A stretch of 64,000 bases of DNA, taken from NCBI GenBank assembly GCA_963662155.1, contig OY759267.1, forward strand, positions 36,606,656-36,670,655, written 5' to 3'. The notes beneath the pieces were generated by a model. It did not search any database, was not told where the DNA came from, and saw only the letters and a program-made list of their open reading frames with translations. The position numbers were made by a program, and so were the translations under genes. Shown piece after piece: positions 23,086-35,000 of this stretch; position 1 is the stretch's first letter; each line of letters begins with the position of its first letter. The stretch comes from Lamellibrachia columna. Taxonomy: Eukaryota; Annelida; Polychaeta; Sabellida; Siboglinidae.

Positions 23086-23556
23086 CCTACACAAACCACT
23101 TGTAATCAGCAGAATCCATACATCAAACGACGTTCAATGAAACAGTTTATTTACATTTTAGTCAATTCATATTATTATTATATGTTCAACATTGTTCTAG
23201 GATAATTGTCAAATCTGAGAAACCATAATGAAAAAGACCTTTCTAAAGAGGTTTATAACCTTGCATATCACAGCAAGCCTTTCAGTGTACAAATTTGCAC
23301 AGAATATCCTGATTCCAGGTCAGGTCATTCTGTCATAAAATTACTACAAGTTTGCGTTAAGCATTACAGCTTGTTTATGTTAATCACTTGAAAGTCACAG
23401 CAAATCCTTCGTCTTAATGGCATTAGATGCATTTCTGTTCAGGAATTGCTGTAAATGTTTTGTGAATGATATCCATCACATACATGTCAACACGTTGGCA
23501 TGCACCACCACTAGGAAATTCTACATATAAGCACGTTAGGAGTATTTGCAAACTGA

Positions 23557-24140
23557 CCGAAACATTACATGGTTAGCAAGCACCAACCATGTCTGGTTTA
23601 CCTCCACTTCGTACCAGAAACATTACATGGTTAGCAAGCACCAACCATGTCTGGTTTACCTCCACTTCGTACCAGAAACATTACATGGTTAGCAAGCACC
23701 AACCATGTCTGGTTTACCTACACTTCGTACCAGAAACATTACATGGTTAGCAAGCACCAACCATGTCTGGTTTACCTACACTTCGTACCAGAAACATTAC
23801 ATGGTTAGCAAGCACCAACCATGTCTGGTTTACCTACACTTCGTACCAGAAACATTACATGGTTAGCAAGCACCAACCATGTCTGGTTTACCTACACTTC
23901 GTACCAGAAACATTACATGGTTAGCAAGCACCAACCATGTCTGGTTTACCTACACTTCGTACCAGAAACATTACATGGTTAGCAAGCACCAACCATGTCT
24001 GGTTTACCTACACTTCGTACCAGAAACATTACATGGTTAGCAAGCACCAACCATGTCTGGTTTACCTACACTTCGTACCAGAAATATTACATGGTTAGCA
24101 AGCACCAACCATGTTTGGTTTACCTACACTTCATACCTGA
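23557..24140 (+). repeat. 58-bp minisatellite with dyad, 10 copies
   Basis: Highly homogeneous 58-bp units. Each contains the inverted repeat acatggtt / aaccatgt around a 10-base loop (agcaagcacc), so each unit can form a small stem-loop. Confidence 0.95.
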
Positions 24141-25360
24141 AACAAACTTGAATAAATTTGAACATGGATTTGGCATATTTTTCGACAACAGCTAAAGATA
24201 ATATGTGGTGATCATTTGAGTGGTCATTATGACCCACAGCTGTCAAAGAAAGTTCAAAACTATCCCCCACAAAATGACCTGTCATTTCATCTTTGTTTAG
24301 CTCAAGTCATATAAACAAGTGTTGTACAGTGTAAAACTAATATTTGCTGTTAAAGGTGTGAAAACTTCGAACTACTGATGTGTAAATTATTACTGTTAGC
24401 ATTACATAAAATTATTATGTCATGCTATTTACATGATATCAAGAGTAATCACTATAATCATATTGACACGGGAAGCTTTCGTTAAAATGTATATATATAT
24501 ATATATATTACATATATATTATATATATATTCATCAGATAGACACGTAAAATTAAATCATAATAATATTAGATTAGCATATCCACCAGTGACTCCAGTAT
24601 GACAAATAATACATCAAATTACATGATACAGAATAGGATTGGGTCCAATTACACAAAATACAATAAATTACAATTACGTTTTATTACACTTTCATGGATC
24701 ACACCACTTCAGTTACAGAGATGAATCATACAGTTTATTCCAAGAGTATTTCTTAGTTTTATGGCCTGTTTGTTGCTGAATTTGGCTACTTTGTGAGCGG
24801 CACTGTTGATGGTGTTTTTCAGGTAAAGTTTGTGATGTGAAAAAATACAGTAATTCATCGTAATTATCGTAATTGTTGATGAATACATTATCTGAATGTT
24901 CTCACACTGGCAGTCATATTCTTCAACACAACAAGACTTGGCTGTATTCCTCACATTCACAAAGGTCACAATGTACATCGGATATCTGCCACATGTGTTT
25001 GGTTGAAATCCATATTTTTCTGTATAATGGCTTAAAAATCCATAGAAAATGTTCTATCTATATTCTAACTACACTGTATCTACCTAAATCAAACAAAATC
25101 TGCTAGGTTTTGTCGGAAACCGGCACAGCATCAAAAGTATTTTAGGAGAAATAGAGCATATTTGCAGTTTAACCGTTATGTGTTTGTCTTTCAGATTTTA
25201 TACTTGTCCGATGAACACAAGAAAATATATACTTTGTCACCATTTTTCCACTTGAGGCAAATCCGTATTAAAACAGGATAAGGCCATATTCCTCCCAAAG
25301 AGTTCCAAAATCCAAAACATCCGTGTTGTATATGGGAAATCTGCAGATCTGGTACATGTA

Positions 25361-25635
25361 ACCTCAGCTGTACATCGTGACCTCGCGACTCTGGTACATA
25401 CAGTTGTACCTCAGCCGTACATCATGACCTCGCAACTCTGGTACATACAGATGTACCTCAGCCGTATGTCATGACCTCGCGACACTGGTACATACAGTTG
25501 TACAACCTTAACCGTACATCATGACCTTGCAACAGGTACATACAGTTGTACAACCTCAGCAGTACATCATGACCTCGCAACTCTGGTGCATACATATGTA
25601 CAACCTCAATCGCACTTCATGGCCTTGTGACTCTG
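25361..25635 (-). repeat. Tandem copies of the CYLD 3' coding end
   Basis: Six units of 36-50 bases. On the minus strand the second unit reads ICMYQSCEVMMYG-stop and the first [17 protein letters not shown]. The true CYLD terminus is [17 protein letters not shown]. The array therefore consists of duplicated final CYLD codons plus stop, lying in the CYLD 3'UTR or flank. Confidence 0.9.
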
Positions 25636-25787
25636 TTAAACATAATTACCTCTCAAGAAACTTAGTGTTTGATCTGTATATTTCAACTGCATCCTGCAGT
25701 TTTCTTAAGCAGACTGAAGAAGACTGCGGGATGCAGTTGAAATATACAGATCAAACACTAAGTTTCTTGAGAGGTAATTATGTTTAA
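25636..25787. mobile_element. 152-bp foldback element (near-perfect hairpin)
   Basis: The first 59 bases (ttaaacataattacctctca...) are the exact reverse complement of the last 59, and pairing continues with few mismatches almost to a loop of about 10 bases. The TTAA at both ends could be a target-site duplication. It interrupts the CYLD tail-repeat array between the sixth unit and the gene. Confidence 0.92.
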
Positions 25788-25864
25788 TGTTAATAACCAA
25801 GAAACCGGATCATCTATGCATTCATGGCTCAGGGCTCTAGTTGTTGTACAACAGTTGTACAACC

Positions 25865-26055
25865 TCAGCCATACATCATAACCTCACGACTCTGATACAT
25901 ACAGATGTAGGCATCGCAGAGCACGCGTCGCATGTGCTCCGGGAGCTGTTTGTCGTCAGAGCAGGCGAGGATGTTGGAATGATCCTCCTGCTGGAGCCAC
26001 TGGGGCAGTAGGGGACACGGTGTCACCTCGGGCACGTTGTAGCCGTTCTGTAGAC
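25865..26055 (-). CDS. CYLD: CYLD exon 14: USP C-terminus and stop
   Basis: Acceptor gtgtgtctccag. It encodes [20 protein letters not shown] and ends [25 protein letters not shown], the conserved end of the USP fold. The last 13 codons plus stop recur as a degenerate array downstream. Confidence 0.95.
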
Positions 26056-29000
26056 CTGGAGACACACTCTGGTTACTTCACACCACAACAATTGTTTGGA
26101 TTCCCGGACAAAATGCCCTGTTCATAGGCAACAATAAAACAACAGTGAACAGTAAAATAACATTTATATTTATTATTTATTATACATTCTACTGTTTTAC
26201 TGTGATACACTGGGTCACGCATAAGTTCAGAAAATCAAAGAAAACGCAATTCTGAGTGAGTTTATGTCTCAAACCAAAATCAAAAGCTCAAATCAAATCC
26301 ATTCTTTTTTAAAACATGGCTACCTATCCAGATGAAAATCAATAAAGCTCAGTATATTATAAAATTACATTACGCAGTAACATTAAAAAAATGCATGCCG
26401 ATAATTATCTATTAATAACTATTATACGCATTAGGATTGGGAATTTTTATCCACAGGGATATTGTCCTAGGGGGGATATTGGCAGGAGTTGTACCTGTGT
26501 CATAGCTGACTCGCCAGGGACACAGGTCATGGGTCATTTGTCACCGTGACATGATCATGTGACATAAGCATGGAAATGTGGATGTATAATGTATAATTCA
26601 GACATGGTTAATTAATTAAATTAACAACCGGCTTCAATTAAATGAAGTGTGTGTGTATGTTCATGCATATGACCATGTGAATTCATTGTACGTGCATGCA
26701 TATGTACTTACGCATGAACACACACGCACGCACACTAACACACATGATCACCCCACTTTAAAAAGTGGGTGTACGATAATTAGGGCATGTACGCTTAATA
26801 GGTTGAACATGGCATTTCAATGGAAATTGCATTGCTCCGACTCACATCAAATAATTATAAATACATCTTAGTCCACCTACACATGTCAAACTCTTACCTT
26901 GTCTGTCAGCCATGCTGTCCGCGAACACCCATGGCGCATCGTCGCCGGTGCCACACTTGACAAATGCCACGTAGTGACTCGTCTCGATGCACACGATGGC
27001 GAAGAGTTCCATCAACTGACGTTGGATCGGTACAAAATCGTGAGTGCCTCTGTTCTTGGCCATAAAGTCAACATATTCCTTGTTCACTTTTAATCTCTGT
27101 GGCTTGTGATCTGTTCGCTTCCTTCGGTGGCTCTGCAACATCAAAGGTGAGACACACAGTGATCTATTTATACTTATCTGGAACCACCTGGAAAAAGATG
27201 GAACAATCAGGCAAAAAACAGGGTGCGTTGGAGAAGTGCTGTTTCAGCTCATTCTTGGTATCCTAAGCTCAATTGTATCTAATATCCATTTCCCATGTAC
27301 ATGTGTTGACCATAGAACAATGAGGCCGACTCAAATGTGGTAGTTTCTTGGCTTGAAATAAAACTTGACCAGTTATGTAGTTGCTTGTGATTGCCCTGTT
27401 GGTGCATTTAACAATTTTAGGAGTATTCCTCAATTCACTCCTTCAAGAGTAGGCAACTACTACCAGTCTCCTATAATGGAGCTGTGACAGACCCGTACCT
27501 TGAATAAATGGTCATATCTAACTGATAGAGAGTAGAGTTAAAATAGCTGACTGCCTCTTAACATCACTTCCTACTTCATGTGGTGTTCCTCAGGGTTCTG
27601 TTCTTGGACCATTTCTCTTTACTCTACACTACTCCGTTAAGCTCAGTTATCCAAAGTCATAGCTTGGATCACCACCTTTATGCAGATGATACACAAATCT
27701 ACATTTCTTTGGCTACACCTGACACTTAACCAGCTCAGGGATTGTCTCCAGAACATCTTCCACTGGATGAATGACGGTAAATTAAAGCTAAATATGGATA
27801 AATCATTGATACACAGAGGCAGTGTGACAAAATTTAATGTCCCCCCCCCCCCCCCCCGACACCTATCCTGGACCAGAATTTCACACCGACAGCCTCAGCA
27901 AAGAATTTAGGAATTACCTTTGACAAAAAGTTAAATTTTAGGCAGCAATTGTGCCGTTGTTGTTTTATCACATTCATGATCTTTGCCGTATCTGCTGATA
28001 TTTGCCTCTTTCTGTTGCGAAAACTATTGCAACTGCTCTTGTTAGCAGCACAGCAGGCTTAGCTATTGTAATTCCCTATATCATAATATTACCCTCAAGG
28101 ATATCTTGAAACTTCAACGTGTGCAGAATTGCTTGTCAAGGGTAGTTACTAAATCGCCTCATTTCTCACACTCGGTACCACTTCTAAAATCTCTACGTTG
28201 GCTATCGATTCGACATTGCGTTATTTTCAAGATTTGCACTATTATCTTTCAAGCACTTTCATCCAGGCAACCAGCATATTTACATTCGCTGCTCACTCCT
28301 GCAAGAAAGGCTAGGCAGCTTTAATCATCTACTTCGCATTTACTTTTTATTCCCAGAATTAAGACAAACATTGGAACTAGAGCTTTCTCAATTGCTGCAC
28401 CTACTTTGTGAAACAAATTACCTGTCAGTGTTGAGCCATGTGAAGATATATCAACATTTCGGCATCATCTAAAAATCTACCTATTAACTCCTCAGTGCAC
28501 CACCATCACTGTTGACAATTCGGAATTGAATTTGGATTAAGATTTGCCTAACATTTTAGTATTGGTGCGCTGCTGAGCTTGGTTTTCTGAGGATTTTGGT
28601 GATATAGAAGTCTTCTTTACTGTACTGTATTGTATTGTGATTGAGAACTGAGAACTGCACAAGCCTGTGAATACTGAACCCTGACACCACTGGTATTTAT
28701 AATGTATTTAAAAAAAACATTTTAAACATACATCATTCTGAAATACTGCAACAATGATGAAATGCTGATTTCAAACACACTGAGAGAGTTATTACATAAC
28801 ACAATCTTACTTGGTTAGCCTCATGCAAGAGAACACATTCTTACTTAGACACAGAACACAATCTTACCTGGTTAGCCTCATGCCAGAGAACACATTCTTA
28901 CTTAGACACAGAACACAATCTTACCTGGTTAGCCTCATTCCAGAGAACACATTCTTACTTAGACACAGAACACAATCATACTTGGTTAGTCTCATGCCAG

Positions 29001-32000
29001 AGAACACATTCTTACTTAGACACAGAACACAATCTTACTTGGTTAGTCTCATGCCAGAGAACACATTCTTACTTAGACACAGAACACAATCTTACCTGGT
29101 TAGCCTCATTCCAGAGAACACATTCTTACTTAGACACAGAGCACAATCTTACTTGGTTAGTCTCATGCCAGAGAACACATTCTTACTTAGACACAGAACA
29201 CAATCTTACTTGGTTAGTCTCATGCCAGAGAACACATTCTTACTTAGACACAGAACACAATCTTACCTGGTTAGCCTCATTCCAGAGAACACATTCTTAC
29301 TTAGACACAGAGCACAATCTTACTTGGTTAGTCTCATGCCAGAGAACACATTCTTACTTAGACACAGAACACAATCTTTATAGGCACAACAGAGAATATC
29401 CTTACCCTGGTGAGACATTCGTTGCAGTAGGCTATCTGGTCGAGTCCCGATCTTTGGTTTTGGTAGCATTCTTTGCATTCAAACTCAGCCAGTCCACCAC
29501 ATGTTACACACTCCCTTTGCCCTGCAAACCACTAAACGTCTCAATCGGGGAAAAACTACTAACGTTGACAGGTAAAGGCAATTTATACTGCACTGTATCA
29601 AGGACTGTTCAAAGCACTTTACACTTCACCCCCTGGCAGACATGTTCCTTTACACTTCACCCCCTGGCAGACCGGTTCCTTTACACTTCACCCCTGGCAG
29701 ACCCGTTCCTTTACACTTCACCCCCTTGCAGACCCGTTCCTTTACACTTCACCCCCTTGCAGACCTGTTCTTTACACTTCACTCCCTGGCAGACCCGTTC
29801 CTTTACACTTCACCCCCTTGCAGACCTGTTCTTTACACTTCACCCCCTGGCAGACCCGTTCCTTTACACTTCACCCCCTTGCAGACCTGTTCTTTACACT
29901 TCACCCCCTGGCAGACCTATTCATTCTATCAGTCACTTTGCGATTACTGCGTGAAGACTATTCGTTCATATGCATCCCCCACTCTCTCTAGCCAGGTGCT
30001 TATTTATACAGCTTATTGAACTGAGGCAAAGTGGAGTGAACAAAACTGCCCAAGTTTCGAAATGGCAGCAGGTAAACTTCAACCACGGTCCTCTCAACTG
30101 ACTGTCTGGTATTCTAATCGCCGATCTACCGAGCCCAATGCAAGGCTCCAGTGATAAAAGCCTAGAATCACATCATGGAAACATCCATTTCATTCAATGG
30201 ACGTACACTCCAGTTTCTTGGAATGTCACATTTAACACTTTTCGCCCCCGAATACTTTCGCTGACTCAGCCTATGACGGCTGAGTGAGTGGGACAAAATA
30301 TTCGGCGGAGAGAAATCAAAAAGGTTTCTTGAGAGGTAAATACCATGTTTCTTGAGAGGTAAATACCATGTTTCTTGAGAGGTAAATACCATGTCAAACA
30401 TCCTTTTCATGCTATCCTCTTAGTCATGGCTTTGTAAATAAATAAATATACTTTGATTAATAGCTAAAAATATTTGTTTTGTTTCTCATTTAACTTACCG
30501 TCTTCTAAAATGTCCGTAATATCAAGGAACAGGCTGGGCATTATGCGCTTGTACATTCGGTAGTCCTTCCCAAACCGTGGCATTTGTAGGATGAGACAGG
30601 ATGGCACCTGAAAGACACAGCCAGTAAACAATCCCCCTAGATACGTTCTATGCATCATACACTTCACTTCCAGCCAGATTTGTTCATTCCAACATCAACT
30701 GGACTTCTTTGGCATTTACAGATTATCTGTTTATATGTATCCACAACTGTCTATAGCTAGGTATTCATTGATAAAGCTGAGTAAACTAAGGCAGTGTGGA
30801 GAGAACAAAACTGTCCAACTTTTGAAATGATACAAGTCAATATGAAGTCCTCTCAATCGAGAGACTCAATGCTCTAACTTCAGAGCTACTGAATCATTTC
30901 ATGACAAAGTGAATGATCTTAGGTAACATGTGCCATTCACCTCTAGTAACTTGATGTTTGACTGGAAGAATGATAATCCCAACAGCTGCTGGGTTGTTGG
31001 GAGAACTATGTGTTCGTCTTTCTCAACAAACAGCTGGTAGAAGTACGACTGTTGGCCAGAACTGAAACAAAAACAGTGCTGTCTTCTTGCATGTTGGAAC
31101 ATGGAACGCACATATCTTATTCATAGAATGTCTTAAATTATAATGTCTGCTAGACAAGGCTTATACTTTTCTCCCATTAATAAACATCATTCAACCTTTT
31201 TCTAAACACGCTGTATTTGGGTTGCTGATTGCATCTGTGGATTTGCATGCTAGCATGCATATGTGTGTGTGGTGTGCATTTGTATATTCACTTCTTTGTA
31301 CTGAGAAAATGCCAATGTAAAACATCATATTGTTTTGAGCAGACCACATAATGCTACAAAACATATCAATTGATAAAGCGTTGAAAAGATAAGGTCTGAT
31401 TAAATGAGTTAACAATGTCTGCCATGCCATTGGAGAAACAGTTGCTATTTCTCAGATTAATTCAGCTTGCACAATTTTGATGCTATAAGGAATGAGATCA
31501 CCAGCTATGTGAGTCCACGACAGGTTTTTTCATTTCCCTATGTGGGATCTTTTACTTCCCTCAGGGAAAAGGGACCAACAGCTTTCAGTGTCTCTTCCGA
31601 AATACACGGGCAAAGTGGGGTAAACAAAATTGCCCAAGTTTTGAAACAGCAGCAGGTGGTTTTGAACCGCGGCCCCCTTGATCGAAAGTCCGACGCTCTA
31701 CCATACAACTACCGCACCCCATTGTGCATTTGGAGTTTAAATCATCTGGATAGGAGCACTCATCTATTTTGGTTGACATCCATTCGAATAATCTTGTGTA
31801 GAGTATCTATAGATAATACGTGATATTTAACTGTCTGTATGCTATATATCATGTGTTTGTATGCCTAGTTATCATTGACTGATTTATTTCCTAGCTGTTT
31901 TTAGTTATTCAAAACACAATGTAATGACGCCACTTACTTGAGATGGATAAACGGATCAGCCCTCAAAATCTGCTCCAACAACGAACTTAAGAATTCTTCT

Positions 32001-35000
32001 GGGTCTGAAACCAGAAGGTAAGATGAATGACTAACAGGACATTAAATTTGTGCACCACATGTCATCAATATGTCACGTCATCAATACACCACAGGTCAGA
32101 CTGTTACAATCACATGGTCATAATGTAGAGTCCATAGCCCACGGCAGACCTGGGGACCAAGTACATTTTCATGATTACAAGTACGAGTACAATGGTGATG
32201 GATGAGTACGAGTACATTGCTAAAAGCTGAGTATGAGTTCTCATGAGTAAGAGTAAAAGTACGAGTACATTTGTTATGACATTTCCATTCCCAAACATAC
32301 AGTTACCTTTTATGAATCCCTTCCAGACATGCTATGACTCATAAAATTAGTTTTTGCTTGGAGTCCCTTCTTAACTAATAATTGTGCTGCCTAGTTCAAC
32401 AACCCCCTAAGTCCATTTTTCTGAAATTTTGTTTTATTTGATTAACAGGTGTTGCTACTATCTATCTGTGCTGCCACATACTAACATTAATGATTTCATG
32501 CACCTACGTCCTGTTATCCTCGTTTTACTGGGTGCCCTGAATGGCAAAATACACTGGGTGAACAACCTCTTAACCCACCATGACACGCAACTATGGAACT
32601 ATTTCTGAAGATGAAAGGAAAGCCATGTTTACAGACTTTTGGGTACTGGGTATAACCTGCAAAATGTTCATCTGTTTTTTTTTTATATACAAAGCACGTT
32701 AACCGTGGAATGTACTATTCAAACTTTTAATGCTTCTTCTTACAAATATGGACTTAGGGGTTTGTTGAACTAGGCAGCACAATTCATAAACCACATGCTT
32801 TGATATAATAATAATACCCATTAAACCAATATCTTTGTAGTCAGTCTACCAGTGACTAAACATTACCCACCCCCAACATGTACATCATTTGAAGGGGTAG
32901 AGGTGAGAAGATTTGTCCAAATTGGAACAAAGGGGACGTGTGGCAATTTGAATAACGTTTGTTTGTCCTTGTTTTAAATAAAAACCACATGAGACCAATT
33001 TACGTGATGATATATCAGTTCAGTTTGTCTTCTTTTGGTGCACAAAGGCAGTGTTGCAATTTGTAATCTGTTTATATTAGAAGTCTGCAATTTAAATGTT
33101 CTGTTCTTAGACTACTGGTTGTTAAGAGGGTTAGCACATGCCAATATAACATGCTCAAAATCACCTTTGTACTGTTTAGTTAGACTGTTGGCACCAGATT
33201 ATACCCATACTGGTGTAGGGCTGCTGGCAGTCTGACTTCAGTCACCTTATTTCTACAGGGGAAGACTCAGCTGGCAGTTCTTAGCATTCTGCATTAAAGG
33301 CATTCCATGGCTAACTGATGGGTTACTGACATCCTGGTGGCTTAATTAAATAAACAGGGATTATGGCCTGAACTGGAAGCCTGGGTAACTGGGTGTTTCT
33401 GACTGGAAAAAGATGCTGCCTGTTGCCTTTTTTCGGTACCATAATCAAGCCAGAAAGTGTAAGTGGGGTAAATGTCTCGGGAGGTACTGGGACTCGGTGG
33501 TATCATAGTCATATTAATAAAAAATAACAAAGTATAAAAAAAAATAGTTGAACATTCAATTACTTCAGGAAAGTTTCATTTTGTTAACTACAAATAAATT
33601 AATGTTCACAGGATATATTTAAAAAGTACTCAGATGTACTCATAATATACTCGTAAAATCTGAGTACACTGAGTATGAGTACGAGTACATGACCCATAAG
33701 TTATATGAGTACAAGTACTTAAAAAATGTACTCGAGTACACGAGTACCGAGTACTTCTGCCCGAGGTCTGGTCCATGGTATCATGTCTTTAAGTCACCGG
33801 ATGCTGTATCCTTATGTGTTACACCGGCTGTCTCACTGACCTTTCTCCTCAGAGGTGAGCCCTTCCACGGAGCCCAATTCATCCAGCAGGCGGCGCAGCT
33901 TCAACACCTTGTCCGCTCGCACAAAGAAGTTTCTGGAAGCAGCAGCAAACTATCACATCCAGCTATTATTACTAATATTACTACCAGCTATTATTACTGC
34001 TATTATTACTACTATTACTACCAGCTATTATTACTACTATTACTACCAGCTATTATTACTACTATTATTACTACTATTACTACCTAACATTACCTGCATC
34101 ACCTGATGCTTTTGATATTACGACTGGTCAGTCGTCTAATGCGAATGACACTGCCACCTGGTGGTCTTGCAGTAAAACATCAATCAATAAAACATATTTA
34201 TTTCCGACAACGTTTGACACCATCATACTGATTCATACAGGGAGTAGACTGTGGCATTATGTAATTAGCCAAAAAGTAATTAACAGATGTACATAGTATA
34301 CCAAAATATGATAGTCTAATAACTAAGCATGTGTCAGAAATGGAGAGTGTGGAAGTATAAACATGTTTACTCCAGAGATGGAGTCATCATAATGGTGTGT
34401 AATTGTCAACCATTTCTAAGTAATGGTCAAAAAGGCCAAGTAATCATAATTGTATTAAACTACATTGCCAAAGTAATCATAACCAAAACTGCTTAAGGAA
34501 ATTGTTGAGCAAATTAGTACACCACTTACAAAATTGTTTAACTTGTCACTAGAAGAAGGAATAGTTCCTTCAGAATGGAAAGAGGCAAACATTATGCAGC
34601 TATTTAAGAAGGGATCGAGGAACAAACCAGAAAATTACAGACCTGTGAGTTTAACATCAATTGTATGTAAATTACTTGAAACATTAATTAGAGACCACAT
34701 GGTGGAATTCCTTGTAAAACATAAATTAATAAATACATCTCAACATGGGTTCCTAAAAGCAAGGTCATGTCTGACTAATCTCTTATGTTTTTTTGAAGAA
34801 ATTACAAAGTGGGTAGATAACGGTTCACCAGTGGATGTTGTCTACTTAGATTTTCAGAAAGCTTTCGATAAAGTGCCACATCAAAGATTGTTACTTAAAC
34901 TAAAAGCCTATGGCATAGGTAATGATGTAATCAACTGGATAGAAAAGTGGCTTACACACAGAAAACAGAGAGTAATAGTAGATGGTGAGATTTCAAACTG

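Noticed and set aside
28811..29383. 190-residue frame of ten 19-residue repeats
   Set aside because: It arises from a 57-bp intronic minisatellite whose period is a multiple of three; there is no start context, domain or splice support.
29454..30019. Overlapping 125- and 166-residue frames rich in LHFTP
   Set aside because: Shadow of the SINE-tail minisatellite, overlapping CYLD zinc-insert exon 12 antisense.
31640..31735. tRNA gene on the minus strand
   Set aside because: It is the head of a family B SINE with body and tail shared with 15000-15360.
33689..34106. Plus-strand frames of 83-132 residues over CYLD exon 8
   Set aside because: They combine hAT end, antisense of CYLD exon 8 and a trinucleotide repeat; the minus strand carries the conserved protein.
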